Position numbers and translations under genes: made by a program
The notes under the pieces: generated by a model
The model's database searches: none
What the model saw: the letters and a program-made list of their open reading frames with translations, nothing else
Told to the model about the DNA's origin: nothing
Shown here: piece by piece, positions 16,608-25,525 of the stretch
Position numbering within the stretch: position 1 is the first letter of the stretch
How the letters are laid out: the number at the start of each line of letters is the position of its first letter
Assembly: GCF_900142185.1 (NCBI RefSeq)
Contig: NZ_FQZZ01000001.1
Coordinates: 868,001 to 932,000, forward strand
Origin: Lutimaribacter pacificus
Lineage (GTDB): Bacteria; Pseudomonadota; Alphaproteobacteria; Rhodobacterales; Rhodobacteraceae
Direction of reading: 5' to 3'
Length of the DNA: 64,000 nucleotides

Positions 16608-18266
16608 ATGACCGACACACCCATCACTCCAACCCGCGCGCGGCGCATCCTCCCCGGCGGGGGCGTGTGGTCGGCCGGTGCGGTACTGATCGCGGCGGTG
16701 GTGCTGGCGCCGATCCTGTCGGTGCTGGTGATCGCGCTGACGCCCAAGGAAAACATCTGGCCACACCTGATCTCCACGACGCTGCCGCGCTACCTGGGCA
16801 ATACCGCGGTGCTGATGCTGTCGGTGGGCGTGCTGTCGGGCATGGTGGGCACCGGCGCGGCCTGGCTGATCACGCGGTACCGGTTCTTTTTGTCGCGCTG
16901 GCTGGAATGGCTGCTGCTGCTGCCGCTGGCGATCCCGGCCTATGTCGGGGCCTATGCGCTGGTCGACCTGCTGGAATACGCGGGGCCGGTGCAGACCGGG
17001 CTGCGGCAGCTCATGGGCTGGCAGAGCGCGCGCGACTACTGGTTCCCCGAGATCCGGTCGATGGGCGCGGCGATCGCGGTGCTGACGGCGGCGCTTTATC
17101 CTTATGTCTACCTGTTGACGCGCGCGGCGTTCCGCGAACAATCGGGCGCCAGCGAAGAGGTGGCGATGAGCCTCGGCACCGGCCCGGTAGGCCGCTTCCT
17201 GCGGGTGGGGCTGCCGCTGGCACGCCCGGCCATCGCGGCGGGCATGGCCATCGTGATGATGGAAACCGTCAACGATTTCGGCACGGTGGATTATTTCGCC
17301 GTGCAGACCCTGACCACCGGCATCTTCAGCGTCTGGCTGGAAAGCAACAATGCCGGCGGCGCGGCGCAGATCGCCAGCGTCGTGCTGGTGCTGGTGATCC
17401 TGCTGGTGATGCTCGAAAAATTCAGCCGTCGCCGGCTGCGGTTCTTCAACATGTCGGGCCGCCACCGCCCGGTGCCCAAACGCCACCTGGCCGGGGGGTG
17501 GGGCGCGCTGGCCTCTGCCGCCTGCCTGCTGCCCTTCGCGCTGGGCTTCGTGCTGCCGGCATGGGTCATCACCGCGCACGCGCTGGGCAATGCCGACCGC
17601 TGGGCCGATCCCGAATTGCTGAGCGCGCTGTGGAACACGCTGAGCGTGGGCGGCGTGGCGGCGGTGGCGACGGTGCTGGCCGGGGTCTTCATGGTCTATG
17701 GCGTGCGCCTGTCGGGGCGGAGCCTGCCGCGCCTGCTGCTGCCGCTGACCACCATCGGCTATGCCGCGCCGGGGGCGGTGCTGGGCGTGGGCATCCTGAT
17801 CCCGCTGGCGCGGGTCGATCATGCGCTGGCCGACGGGGTCGAGGCGGCGAGCGGCGTCGATATCGGGCTGGTGCTGACCGGCTCGGCCTTTGCGCTGGTG
17901 CTGGCCTATGGCGTGCGGTTCTTTGCCATCGCGCAGGGCGCGGCGGACGCGGCGATGGGGCGGGTCTCGCCCAGCCTGCCGATGGCCGCGCGGTCGCTGG
18001 GGCGCACGCAGGGGCAGGTGCTGGGGCAGGTCTATTACCCGCTGATCCGCGCCTCGGTCGGCTCGGCGCTGCTGCTGGTCTTTGTCGATTGCGTCAAGGA
18101 GCTGCCCGCGACGCTGCTGCTGCGGCCGTTCAACTTCGACACGCTGGCCACCCGCGTGCACGACCAGGCGAGCCTTGAGAACCTCGGCGACGCCTCGCCC
18201 GCTGCGGTTCTGGTGATCCTCGTCGGGCTGGCGGCGGTGGGTCTGCTGGCACGGGCGAACCGCTGA
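16608..18266 (+). CDS. Iron(III)-type ABC transporter permease (FbpB/SfuB-like)
   Basis: A 552-residue inner-membrane permease made of two fused six-helix halves. Each half ends in an EAA-type loop: EVAMSLGTGPVGRFLRVGLPLARPA in the first, and AARSLGRTQGQVLGQVYYPLIRAS in the second. This arrangement is typical of FbpB/SfuB/AfuB ferric-iron permeases. AGGGAGCGG precedes the start. No binding protein or ATPase is adjacent, but an FbpC-like ATPase gene lies at 41745. A 10-bp palindrome AAACCGGTTT (16582-16591) sits between promoter and start and could be regulatory. Confidence 0.85.
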   Translation: MTDTPITPTRARRILPGGGVWSAGAVLIAAVVLAPILSVLVIALTPKENIWPHLISTTLPRYLGNTAVLMLSVGVLSGMVGTGAAWLITRYRFFLSRWLEWLLLLPLAIPAYVGAYALVDLLEYAGPVQTGLRQLMGWQSARDYWFPEIRSMGAAIAVLTAALYPYVYLLTRAAFREQSGASEEVAMSLGTGPVGRFLRVGLPLARPAIAAGMAIVMMETVNDFGTVDYFAVQTLTTGIFSVWLESNNAGGAAQIASVVLVLVILLVMLEKFSRRRLRFFNMSGRHRPVPKRHLAGGWGALASAACLLPFALGFVLPAWVITAHALGNADRWADPELLSALWNTLSVGGVAAVATVLAGVFMVYGVRLSGRSLPRLLLPLTTIGYAAPGAVLGVGILIPLARVDHALADGVEAASGVDIGLVLTGSAFALVLAYGVRFFAIAQGAADAAMGRVSPSLPMAARSLGRTQGQVLGQVYYPLIRASVGSALLLVFVDCVKELPATLLLRPFNFDTLATRVHDQASLENLGDASPAAVLVILVGLAAVGLLARANR

Positions 18267-18315
18267 TCTTTCGCTCTTGCACGGACGCCGCGGTTTTCGT
18301 ATTCCGACGCCCAGT

Positions 18316-18391
18316 GCCCCTATAGCTCAGCTGGTAGAGCAACTGATTTGTAATCAGTAGGTCCGCGGTTCGAGTCCGTGTGGGGGCACCA
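18316..18391 (+). tRNA. tRNA-Thr(TGT)
   Basis: A complete cloverleaf of 76 bases. Acceptor GCCCCTA pairs with TGGGGGC (one G-T), the D arm is GCTC/GAGC, the anticodon stem ACTGA/TCAGT encloses the loop TTTGTAA with anticodon TGT, the T arm has GGTTCGAGTCC, and CCA is encoded. It reads threonine ACA codons (and possibly other ACN). Confidence 0.95.
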
Positions 18392-18537
18392 TAAAGGCCA
18401 CTTGAAGTGTCTTGTTTCCCATAAGTATTAATGGGCCTGCGCTTTTCCCGATGTCAGGCGGTGAGGGTTTCAGGGCTTTATGATTTCCGGGCGCTGGAAT
18501 AGGTTGGCTTGGCGCCATTATCAAAACGAGGATTTCC

Positions 18538-18942
18538 ATGAGGCTGTGTGTTGTTTTGTTTGCTGCAATGAGCGGTATTGTTGCTGGTTGCAGTGGTACC
18601 ATGCAGGGTGTCGTGCGCGGTGAGGGAACGCCGGTGCAGTTCCAGTATGAGCAGGGCGTTGATCGTGATTTCTATCGCACGTCAATTGACGGAGAGTCCT
18701 TCTCAGGGCAGGCAGTTAATGCAGGAGCAACCAGCGGTGTCGGAACGGTGTTTGCGAACGGTGCGACCGGAACCGTTTTGGTCACCAGTAGCAGCGGAAA
18801 CTTCGTCGCCGTGCTGATGGGCGATCGTGGCTCCACCATGCGTTGCCAGATGAACTATGCAGATAGTTCCGGTTTTACCTCTATGGGTGGGGTTGGCATA
18901 TGCCAGCACAGTGACGGGCGAGTCATAGACGTTACTTGGTGA
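18538..18942 (+). CDS. Small predicted lipoprotein of unknown function
   Basis: A 134-residue protein with a short signal peptide and lipobox VAGC (Cys18), so probably an outer or inner membrane lipoprotein facing the periplasm. The mature part is rich in Gly, Ser, Thr and Val, probably beta-structured, and has a Cys pair (RCQMNYAD and GICQHSDG). GAGGA precedes the start. The base composition here is less GC-rich than in neighbours and the gene lies about 150 bases after tRNA-Thr, suggesting acquisition. Family not recognised. Confidence 0.7.
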   Translation: MRLCVVLFAAMSGIVAGCSGTMQGVVRGEGTPVQFQYEQGVDRDFYRTSIDGESFSGQAVNAGATSGVGTVFANGATGTVLVTSSSGNFVAVLMGDRGSTMRCQMNYADSSGFTSMGGVGICQHSDGRVIDVTW

Positions 18943-19077
18943 AGGGTGGCCAGCCCCGGCAGACGCCGAGTGCGCGGTGCATTGGAACAAATCTGAACGC
19001 CTCATCCGGCCAAGTTTACTCCGGGAGGATGGCCTTGTTGCGTGAGTTCAGCCCCATTCCTAGGTTGTCGTTTGCTG

Positions 19078-19851
19078 TCACCCCCCGAAAACCAGCACCC
19101 AGCCCTGCAGCAGCCCGATCAGGACCGGCTGGTGCAGCAGATAGATCACGAGGCTGTGCCGCCCCGGCCAGGCGGACAGGCGGGTGAGGGGCGTTTCCCC
19201 GGCCACCGGGGCCTCAAGCGTGGGCCACAGGCCCGTCCGTTGGCCCAGCCGCCCCAGTGCCATGCCCAGCAGGAACGGGGCGAGCCAGGGAAAGACCGGC
19301 TCGAAATCCATCGAGGGTTGCGGGTGCTGCGCAAGGCCCAGCGATGCCGGCCAGTCGACCGACAGGCCCCAGGTGTCGAACAGGCCGGGCAGGGCGAAGG
19401 TCACAATCGCCGCCGCCACAGTCAGGAACACCGGCGCGCGCAGGAAGGCAAGGCCGATCACGCTGGACACCGCGATGGAATGCAGGATGCCGAAATAGAC
19501 GTAGAAATCGGGCTGCGCCGCCCATGTCGCCACGCTGATCAGCAGCGCCGCGGCGGTGACGCGCGCCAGCCGGTTCAGATAGGGGCGCATTCGCAACCCG
19601 CCCCGATGCGCAAGATACAGCGACAGCCCGGCCAGCCCCAGGAAGCTGCCCGCCACCAGTTTCGAAAACAGCGGCCAGCCGCCGGTCTGCGCGGTGTCCG
19701 CGGGCAGAAAGCCGAACATCGCCAGGTCGAACACCAGGTGAAACAGGATCATCCCCAGCAGCGCCACGCTGCGCGCGATGTCGATGATCGCGATACGGCG
19801 CGGGGCGGGGCGGTCGCTGGGCAGGGCGGTCTGGCTGAGGGTCACGCGCAT
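19078..19851 (-). CDS. Heparan-alpha-glucosaminide N-acetyltransferase-like (DUF1624) membrane protein
   Basis: A 257-residue protein with about seven membrane segments. The N-terminal RRIAIIDIARSVALLGMILFH has the Arg/Asp-Arg pattern and conserved His of the acyltransferase-3/HGSNAT group. The C-terminal LVIYLLHQPVLIGLLQG is also typical. Relatives are presumed to acetylate a carbohydrate or envelope substrate across the membrane; the bacterial substrate is unknown. It stands alone, divergent from the Anbu cluster, with about 215 bases of non-coding DNA between them. Confidence 0.8.
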   Translation of the reverse strand: MRVTLSQTALPSDRPAPRRIAIIDIARSVALLGMILFHLVFDLAMFGFLPADTAQTGGWPLFSKLVAGSFLGLAGLSLYLAHRGGLRMRPYLNRLARVTAAALLISVATWAAQPDFYVYFGILHSIAVSSVIGLAFLRAPVFLTVAAAIVTFALPGLFDTWGLSVDWPASLGLAQHPQPSMDFEPVFPWLAPFLLGMALGRLGQRTGLWPTLEAPVAGETPLTRLSAWPGRHSLVIYLLHQPVLIGLLQGWVLVFGG

Positions 19852-20068
19852 CTCCGGGGTCTTGGGGGAGACTAGGGGCCGTGGCGGTGCGAGACAAGCC
19901 GCCCGTCCGCCCCCCGCGCCGGGCCTTCACGATGGGCGAATTGCCCGTTTTTTGGGCGCATCGCCGGATTACTGGGCGGTTTTTCACGGGCTGCGCCCTG
20001 CGCGGGCGCTTCGTTGTGGCCGTTCGGGCCGGGCGGTGCTCTGATGGGATCATATTCAGGATCACGCA

Positions 20069-21493
20069 ATGACCGATACGCAGATTTTCGACGAGATGTG
20101 GGGCAGCGACGACAGCCTTCGCGCCCCTTACCAGAAATTCCACGACTGGTTCGGCGCCGAGGATGCCGCCCGCCTGCGGGCCAAGCAGCGCGAGGCGGAA
20201 GAGCTGTTTCGCCTGACCGGCATCACCTTCAACGTCTATGGCCGGGCCGAGGCCGAGGAACGGCTGATCCCCTTCGACATCATCCCGCGTATCATCTCGG
20301 GCGCGGAATGGCTGCGGCTGAGCCGGGGGATCGAACAGCGGGTGCGCGCGCTCAACGCGTTCCTGGCCGATATCTATGGCGGGCAGGAGATCATCAAGGC
20401 CGGGCGCCTGCCGGCCGAAATGATCGCCCGGAACGAGGCGTTCCTGCCGCACATGATCGGGGTCGCGCCGCCGGGCGATGTCTATACCCATATCGTGGGC
20501 ATCGACCTTGTGCGCACCGGGCCGGGCGAGTTCTACGTGCTTGAGGATAACGCGCGCACGCCGTCCGGTGTCAGCTACATGCTGGAAAACCGCGAAACCA
20601 TGCTGCAGATGTTCCCCGAGCTTTTCAGCCAGAACCGCGTGCAGCCGGTGCAGACCTACCCGGCCGACCTTCACCGTTCGCTTGCGGCCTGCGCGCCGGC
20701 GGCCACCACGGGCGACCCGGTGGTCGCGGTGCTGACGCCGGGCATCTATAACTCGGCCTATTTCGAACATGCCTTCCTCGCCGACCAGATGGGGGTGGAA
20801 CTGGTCGAGGGGCACGACCTGCGCATCGTCGATGGCCGTGTCGCCATGCGCACCACGCGCGGATACACGCCGATCGACGTGCTGTATCGCCGGGTGGATG
20901 ACGATTTCCTCGATCCGCTGAATTTCAACCCCGACAGCCAGCTTGGCGTGGCGGGGATCATGGATGTCTACCGCGCGGGCGGCATCACCATCGCCAACGC
21001 GCCCGGCACCGGCATCGCCGACGACAAGGCGATCTACAGCTACATGCCGGAAATCGTCGAGTTCTACACCGGCGAGCGTCCGCTGCTGGAAAACGTGCCG
21101 ACATGGCGGTGTTCGGAACCCGAGGCGCTGGCCTATGTGCTGGACAACCTGTCGGAGCTGGTTGTGAAGGAGGTGCACGGCTCGGGCGGCTACGGGATGC
21201 TGATCGGGCCGACGGCCACGAAGAAAGACCTGGCCGCGTTCCGAAAGAAGCTCAGGGCGCGGCCCGGCAACTATATCGCGCAGCCGACGCTCAGCCTGTC
21301 CACCGTGCCGATATTCTCGCGCGCGGGCCTGACGCCGCGCCATGTCGACTTGCGCCCCTTCGTGCTGGTCAGCCCCGAGGGCATCCGCGTCACCCCCGGC
21401 GGGCTGACGCGGGTCGCGCTGAAGAAGGGCTCGCTCGTGGTGAACTCGTCGCAGGGCGGCGGCACCAAGGACACCTGGGTTCTGGAGGAGTAG
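20069..21493 (+). CDS. Circularly permuted type 2 ATP-grasp protein of the Anbu cluster
   Basis: A 474-residue ATP-grasp ligase-like protein, the usual length. Nucleotide-binding features include EDNARTPSGVSYMLENRE (near 160), TPGIYNSAYFEH (near 225) and KEVHGSGGYGMLIGP (near 370), the last giving the permuted Lys/Gly loop. ATP-grasp enzymes form acyl-phosphates and ligate amines; the substrate is unknown. AGGA lies upstream of the start. It is first in a tight operon: the alpha-E gene starts 3 bases after its stop, then a transglutaminase and Anbu. This conserved four-gene set was previously predicted to make or cleave a peptide-like tag. Confidence 0.9.
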   Translation: MTDTQIFDEMWGSDDSLRAPYQKFHDWFGAEDAARLRAKQREAEELFRLTGITFNVYGRAEAEERLIPFDIIPRIISGAEWLRLSRGIEQRVRALNAFLADIYGGQEIIKAGRLPAEMIARNEAFLPHMIGVAPPGDVYTHIVGIDLVRTGPGEFYVLEDNARTPSGVSYMLENRETMLQMFPELFSQNRVQPVQTYPADLHRSLAACAPAATTGDPVVAVLTPGIYNSAYFEHAFLADQMGVELVEGHDLRIVDGRVAMRTTRGYTPIDVLYRRVDDDFLDPLNFNPDSQLGVAGIMDVYRAGGITIANAPGTGIADDKAIYSYMPEIVEFYTGERPLLENVPTWRCSEPEALAYVLDNLSELVVKEVHGSGGYGMLIGPTATKKDLAAFRKKLRARPGNYIAQPTLSLSTVPIFSRAGLTPRHVDLRPFVLVSPEGIRVTPGGLTRVALKKGSLVVNSSQGGGTKDTWVLEE

Positions 21494-21496
21494 GCG

Positions 21497-22438
21497 ATGC
21501 TGGGCAAGACCGCGAACGGCCTGTTCTGGATGTATCGCTATCTCGAACGGGCCGAGAACATCGCCCGCCTGATCGAGACCGGCCAGCGCATCGCGCTGAC
21601 GCGGCTGGGCGACAGCGATGCGGAATGGCGCTCGGTGCTGGAATCGGCGGCGGTTTGGCCGGGCTACCAGGCGCAGCACGAGGAATTGACCAAGGAAACC
21701 GCGATAGATTACCTGCTGCGCGCGCGCGACAACCCGTCCTCGGTCATGTCCTGCATCGCGCAGGCGCGGCACAATGCGCGGCTGGTGCGCACCGCCATCA
21801 CCGGCGAGGTATGGGAGGCCACGAATGCCGCCTACATGACCGCGCATGACGCGCTGGCCCGCCGGGTGTCCGAGCGCGACCTGCCGGGCGTTCTGGGCAC
21901 GATCCGCCAGCATACCGCGCTGGTGCGCGGCATGACCCACGGCACCATGCTGCGTAACGAGATCTACGATTTCGCCCGCATCGGCACCTTCCTGGAGCGC
22001 GCCGACAACACCGCGCGGATACTGGACGTGAAATATTACGTGCTGCTGCCCTCGGCCCGCGCGGTCGGCACCTCGCTGGACAATGTGCAATGGGAAACGA
22101 TCCTGCGCTCGGTCTCGGCGCGGGGCGGGTTCCGCATGGAATATGGCGGCCGCGCCGGCCCGCGCGAGATCACGCAATTCCTGATCCTCGACAAGCGGAT
22201 GCCGCGCAGCCTGGCGTTCTGCGCCTCCAAGCTCAGGGACAACCTGCGCTATCTGGGCACCGGCGACAGCGGCACGGCGCCGTCGCTGCAAAAGGTCAAC
22301 CACATGGAACGGATGTACCTGTCGCACGAGGTCGACGCGATCTTCGATTACGGGTTGCACGATTTCATCCAGAAGATGCTGGACCTGCTGGCCGATCTTT
22401 CGCGTCAGATCGAGGTCGATTACAGGTTCTACGAATAG
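21497..22438 (+). CDS. Alpha-E domain-containing protein of the Anbu cluster
   Basis: A 313-residue, nearly all-helical protein of the alpha-E (DUF403) family. Hallmarks are the N-terminal NGLFWMYRYLERAENIARLIE and the second ERADNTARILDVKYY. The repeated E-R-A-(E/D)-N motif suggests paired acidic binding sites. Biochemical function is not established; it always accompanies the circularly permuted ATP-grasp protein and may hold its substrate or carrier. It begins 3 bases after the ATP-grasp stop and the transglutaminase gene follows after 8 bases. Confidence 0.92.
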   Translation: MLGKTANGLFWMYRYLERAENIARLIETGQRIALTRLGDSDAEWRSVLESAAVWPGYQAQHEELTKETAIDYLLRARDNPSSVMSCIAQARHNARLVRTAITGEVWEATNAAYMTAHDALARRVSERDLPGVLGTIRQHTALVRGMTHGTMLRNEIYDFARIGTFLERADNTARILDVKYYVLLPSARAVGTSLDNVQWETILRSVSARGGFRMEYGGRAGPREITQFLILDKRMPRSLAFCASKLRDNLRYLGTGDSGTAPSLQKVNHMERMYLSHEVDAIFDYGLHDFIQKMLDLLADLSRQIEVDYRFYE

Positions 22439-22446
22439 GGCACCGG

Positions 22447-23247
22447 ATGCGGCTGAAGATACATCACGAAACGCGCTACCGCTTCGACGCGCCGGTATCC
22501 TACGGGTTGCAGCAATTGCGCAAGACCCCCAAGACCAGCCAGCAGCAATGGGTGCTGAACTGGGATACGCAGGTGACCGGCGGCCGCAAGGAGCTGAGTT
22601 TCGACGATTATCACCATAACGTCACCGAGCTGATCAGCTTTGACCGGGGGGTGACGGAGCTGACGGTCACCAGCCGGGGCGAGGTGGAGCTGAGCGATAC
22701 CCACGGCATCGTCGGCCGCCATCGCGGGCCCGCGCCGCTGTGGCTTTACCGGCGCGAGACCGAACGCACCCGCGCCCGCGCCGGTGTTCGCGCGCTGGTC
22801 CGTCAGGCCGCGGGCGCGGACGAGCTGGAGCGGATGCACAGCCTGATCGAGGTGATCCGCGGCGCGGTCGCCTATGAGGTCGGCGTGTCGCATCCCGGCT
22901 GGTCGGCCGAAAAGGCCATCGAGGAGGGGCACGGCGTCTGCCAGGACCACGCCCATGTCTTCATCGCCTGTGCGCGCGAGATGGGGCTGCCCGCGCGCTA
23001 TGTGTCGGGCTACCTGATGCTTGAGGACCGCGTTGCGCAGGACGCCATGCACGCCTGGGCCGAGGTGCATCTCGACGCGCTGGGCTGGGTCGGGTTCGAC
23101 GTGTCCAACGGCATATCGCCCGACACGCGCTATGTGCGCGTCGCAACGGGGCTGGACTATTCCGACGCCGCGCCCGTATCTGGAACCCGGATCGGCGGCA
23201 GCGCCGAGTCGCTCGATGTGCGTATCGAGGTGCAGGCGCAGCAATAG
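22447..23247 (+). CDS. Transglutaminase-like cysteine peptidase/amidase of the Anbu cluster
   Basis: A 266-residue protein with the bacterial transglutaminase N-terminal beta domain (about 1-90) and a catalytic core. The triad is readable: Cys165 in HGVCQDHAH, His202 in AMHAWAEV and Asp218 in GFDVSNG. Such proteins usually hydrolyse or transfer amide bonds. The start at 22447 follows the alpha-E stop by 8 bases; a longer frame upstream is a shadow of the alpha-E gene. In this cluster it may act against the product of the ATP-grasp ligase. Confidence 0.92.
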   Translation: MRLKIHHETRYRFDAPVSYGLQQLRKTPKTSQQQWVLNWDTQVTGGRKELSFDDYHHNVTELISFDRGVTELTVTSRGEVELSDTHGIVGRHRGPAPLWLYRRETERTRARAGVRALVRQAAGADELERMHSLIEVIRGAVAYEVGVSHPGWSAEKAIEEGHGVCQDHAHVFIACAREMGLPARYVSGYLMLEDRVAQDAMHAWAEVHLDALGWVGFDVSNGISPDTRYVRVATGLDYSDAAPVSGTRIGGSAESLDVRIEVQAQQ

Positions 23248-23265
23248 GGGGCGGGCAGGCGGCAG

Positions 23266-24003
23266 ATGACATATTGCGTTGGGATGATGCTCGATCGCGG
23301 GCTGGTCTTCATGTCCGACACCCGCACCAATGCCGGGCTCGACAATATCTCGACCTTCCGCAAGATGACGATCTGGGAAGAGCCGGGCGAGCGCATGATC
23401 ACCCTGATGGCGGCGGGCAACCTTGCCACCACGCAGGCGGTCGTCAGCCTGCTGGACGAGCGCAGCAAATCGCCCGAGGCGCGCCAGCCCTCGCTGATGG
23501 CCGCGCCGTCGATGTTCCAGGCCGTGGGCATGGTGGCCGACACGCTGCGCGAGGTCATCGCCAGCCATGCCGAGGCGGGCCAGAGGGCCGACAGCACCTT
23601 CAACGCCACGCTGATCCTGGGCGGGCAGATCAAGGGCGGCCCGCCGCGCCTGTTCCTGATCTACCCCGAGGGCAATTTCATCGAGGCCGGCGGCGATACG
23701 CCGTTCTTCCAGATCGGCGAAACCAAGTATGGCCGGCCGATCCTCGTGCGGGCCTACGATCCGGGCCTGCGCTTCGAGGACGCGATGAAGCTGCTGCTGG
23801 TCAGCTTCGATTCCACGCTCAAGGCCAACCTCACCGTGGGCGCGCCCTTCGACTATCACCTGTATGAAACCGACAGCCTGCGCGCGGGCCGGCGCGGCCG
23901 GATCGAGGCGGACGATCCCTATTTCCAGGCGATCTCGCAAGGGTGGGGCGACGCCCTGAAAGAGGCGCTGGACAGCCTGCCGGCCTTTTCGCTCGACGCG
24001 TGA
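23266..24003 (+). CDS. Anbu, proteasome-like peptidase
   Basis: A 245-residue member of the Ntn-hydrolase/proteasome beta superfamily. The N-terminus MTYCVGMMLDRGLVFMSDTRTNAG exposes Thr2 as nucleophile after Met removal, and Asp18 and Arg20 fit the usual proteasome catalytic context. Length fits Anbu rather than HslV (about 175). Known Anbu forms open helical rings and has shown weak or no peptidase activity. No HslU-type ATPase is adjacent. It is last of the four-gene operon, 18 bases after the transglutaminase. A C-terminal extension beyond the core may mediate assembly. Confidence 0.92.
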   Translation: MTYCVGMMLDRGLVFMSDTRTNAGLDNISTFRKMTIWEEPGERMITLMAAGNLATTQAVVSLLDERSKSPEARQPSLMAAPSMFQAVGMVADTLREVIASHAEAGQRADSTFNATLILGGQIKGGPPRLFLIYPEGNFIEAGGDTPFFQIGETKYGRPILVRAYDPGLRFEDAMKLLLVSFDSTLKANLTVGAPFDYHLYETDSLRAGRRGRIEADDPYFQAISQGWGDALKEALDSLPAFSLDA

Positions 24004-24069
24004 CACCGCGATCCGGCGGGGCTTGGCACGGTGCGCTCCTGTCTTATGGTGGCGGCAGGAGGACGCGCG

Positions 24070-25494
24070 ATGACCCACTCCCTCGATCCCGAAGACGCGG
24101 CCGGGTTTCGCCGCGCCGCGCATGAGTTGCTGGATGCCTGTCTCGACCGGCTGGAAGGCGCGCGCGATCACCCGTGGCAGCCGGTGCCCGGGTCGGTGAA
24201 GGCCGGCTATCGCCTTGACGGCGACGATACCGGGCAGGGCGAGGCGGCGCTGGCGCGGCGGCTGGCCTCAGACGTGCTGCCGCATGGCACCGGCAACACC
24301 CATCCGCGGTTCTTCGGCTGGGTGCACGGCACGGGGCTGGCCTCGGGGCTGCTGTCGGAAATGGTAGCGGCGACAATGAACGCCAACTTGGGCGGGCGCG
24401 ATCACGGCGCGGTCTATATCGAGCGCGCGGTGATCGACTGGGCGCGCGGCGTGTTCGGCTTTCCCGAGGGGGCAAGCGGCGTGCTGGTCACCGGCACCAG
24501 CCAGGCCACGGTGATCGCGCTGGCCGCCGCGCGGGTGTGCGCGCTGGGGCCGCAGATGCGCAGGACCGGGCAGGGTGCGGTGCGGCTGACCGCCTATGCC
24601 GGCACAGGCGCGCATAACGCCGTGAAAAAGGCGCTGGAGCTGCTGGGCATCGGCGCGGACAACCTGCGCGCCATCCCGGAAACCGACCGGGGCATGGACC
24701 CGGTCGCCCTGCGCGCCGCCATCGCTGCCGACCGCGCGGCGGGCGCGCGGCCCTTTGCCGTGATCGGCACCGCCGGTTCGGTCGGTCTGGGCCGGTTCGA
24801 CGACCTGCGCGCGCTGGCCGATATCGCGCGGGACGAGGGGCTTTGGCTGCATGTCGACGGGGCCTTCGGCGCCTGGGCACGGCTTGCCGGCGATCCGTGG
24901 CAGGGGCTGGTGGCGGGGATCGAGCGGGCGGACTCGCTGGCCTGCGATTTCCACAAATGGATGTATGTGCCCTATGATTGCGGGCTGGTGCTGATCCGCG
25001 ACGAGACGGCCCACCGCGCCGCCTTTGCCGCCCGCCCGTCCTATCTGGAGGGGCAGGACAGGGGGCTTGCCGGGGGCGATCCGTGGTTTTGCGACTACGG
25101 CACCGACCTGTCGCGCGGCAATCGCGCGCTCCGGGTCTGGTCGGCGCTGGTGGCCTATGGCCCCGAAAGGCTGGGGGCGGCCATCGCCGACAACTGCGCG
25201 CGCGCCGCCCAGATGGGCGCGCTGGTCCGGGCCGATCCGCATATGCGGCCGATGGCGCCGGTGATCTCGAACCTGTGCGTCTTTACCGCCGATGCCCGCT
25301 TGTCGCCTGAGGCGCAAGGCGACCTCAACACAAGGATCGCGCAGGAGCTGCAACTGTCGGGCGAGGCGGTGTTTTCCACCGTCACCATCGACGGGATCAC
25401 CGCCCTGCGCGCGGCCATCGCCAACCACCGCACAAGGGCGGAAGACGTGGCGCAGGCCATCGCCGCCGTTGCCCGCGCCCGCGATGCGGGGTAA
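24070..25494 (+). CDS. Group II PLP-dependent decarboxylase
   Basis: A 474-residue enzyme of the aromatic-L-amino-acid/glutamate decarboxylase fold. PLP-binding features are HVDGAFGAW and Lys296 in DFHKWMYVPYDCG; PLP phosphate contacts lie in TGTSQATVIALA. N-terminal substrate motif NTHPRFFGWVHG is typical of the DOPA/tryptophan decarboxylase-like branch. AGGAGG precedes the start at 24070. It follows Anbu by about 65 bases in the same direction and may be in that operon, but it is not a standard member of the Anbu set. The amino acid substrate cannot be read. Confidence 0.85.
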   Translation: MTHSLDPEDAAGFRRAAHELLDACLDRLEGARDHPWQPVPGSVKAGYRLDGDDTGQGEAALARRLASDVLPHGTGNTHPRFFGWVHGTGLASGLLSEMVAATMNANLGGRDHGAVYIERAVIDWARGVFGFPEGASGVLVTGTSQATVIALAAARVCALGPQMRRTGQGAVRLTAYAGTGAHNAVKKALELLGIGADNLRAIPETDRGMDPVALRAAIAADRAAGARPFAVIGTAGSVGLGRFDDLRALADIARDEGLWLHVDGAFGAWARLAGDPWQGLVAGIERADSLACDFHKWMYVPYDCGLVLIRDETAHRAAFAARPSYLEGQDRGLAGGDPWFCDYGTDLSRGNRALRVWSALVAYGPERLGAAIADNCARAAQMGALVRADPHMRPMAPVISNLCVFTADARLSPEAQGDLNTRIAQELQLSGEAVFSTVTIDGITALRAAIANHRTRAEDVAQAIAAVARARDAG

Positions 25495-25525
25495 CCCTGC
25501 GGACAGGCAGGCAGGGGGCAGCACA

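Noticed and set aside
18383-18420. Possible attachment site at the tRNA-Thr 3' end
   Set aside because: No second copy of the tRNA end and no integrase found in the window; kept only as a question about composition.
18354-18602. Reverse frame of 82 codons ending in HGLEPRTY inside the tRNA
   Set aside because: The end is the antisense reading of the tRNA-Thr T arm, a frequent spurious call; no ribosome site.
19934-19953. GGGC-GAATT-GCCC followed by GTTTTTT, terminator-like
   Set aside because: Only a 4-bp stem and no forward gene ends nearby to be terminated.
19214-22360. Long reverse frame across the ATP-grasp and alpha-E genes (about 1050 codons)
   Set aside because: Composition is unlike protein and it lies antisense to two genes with intact motifs.
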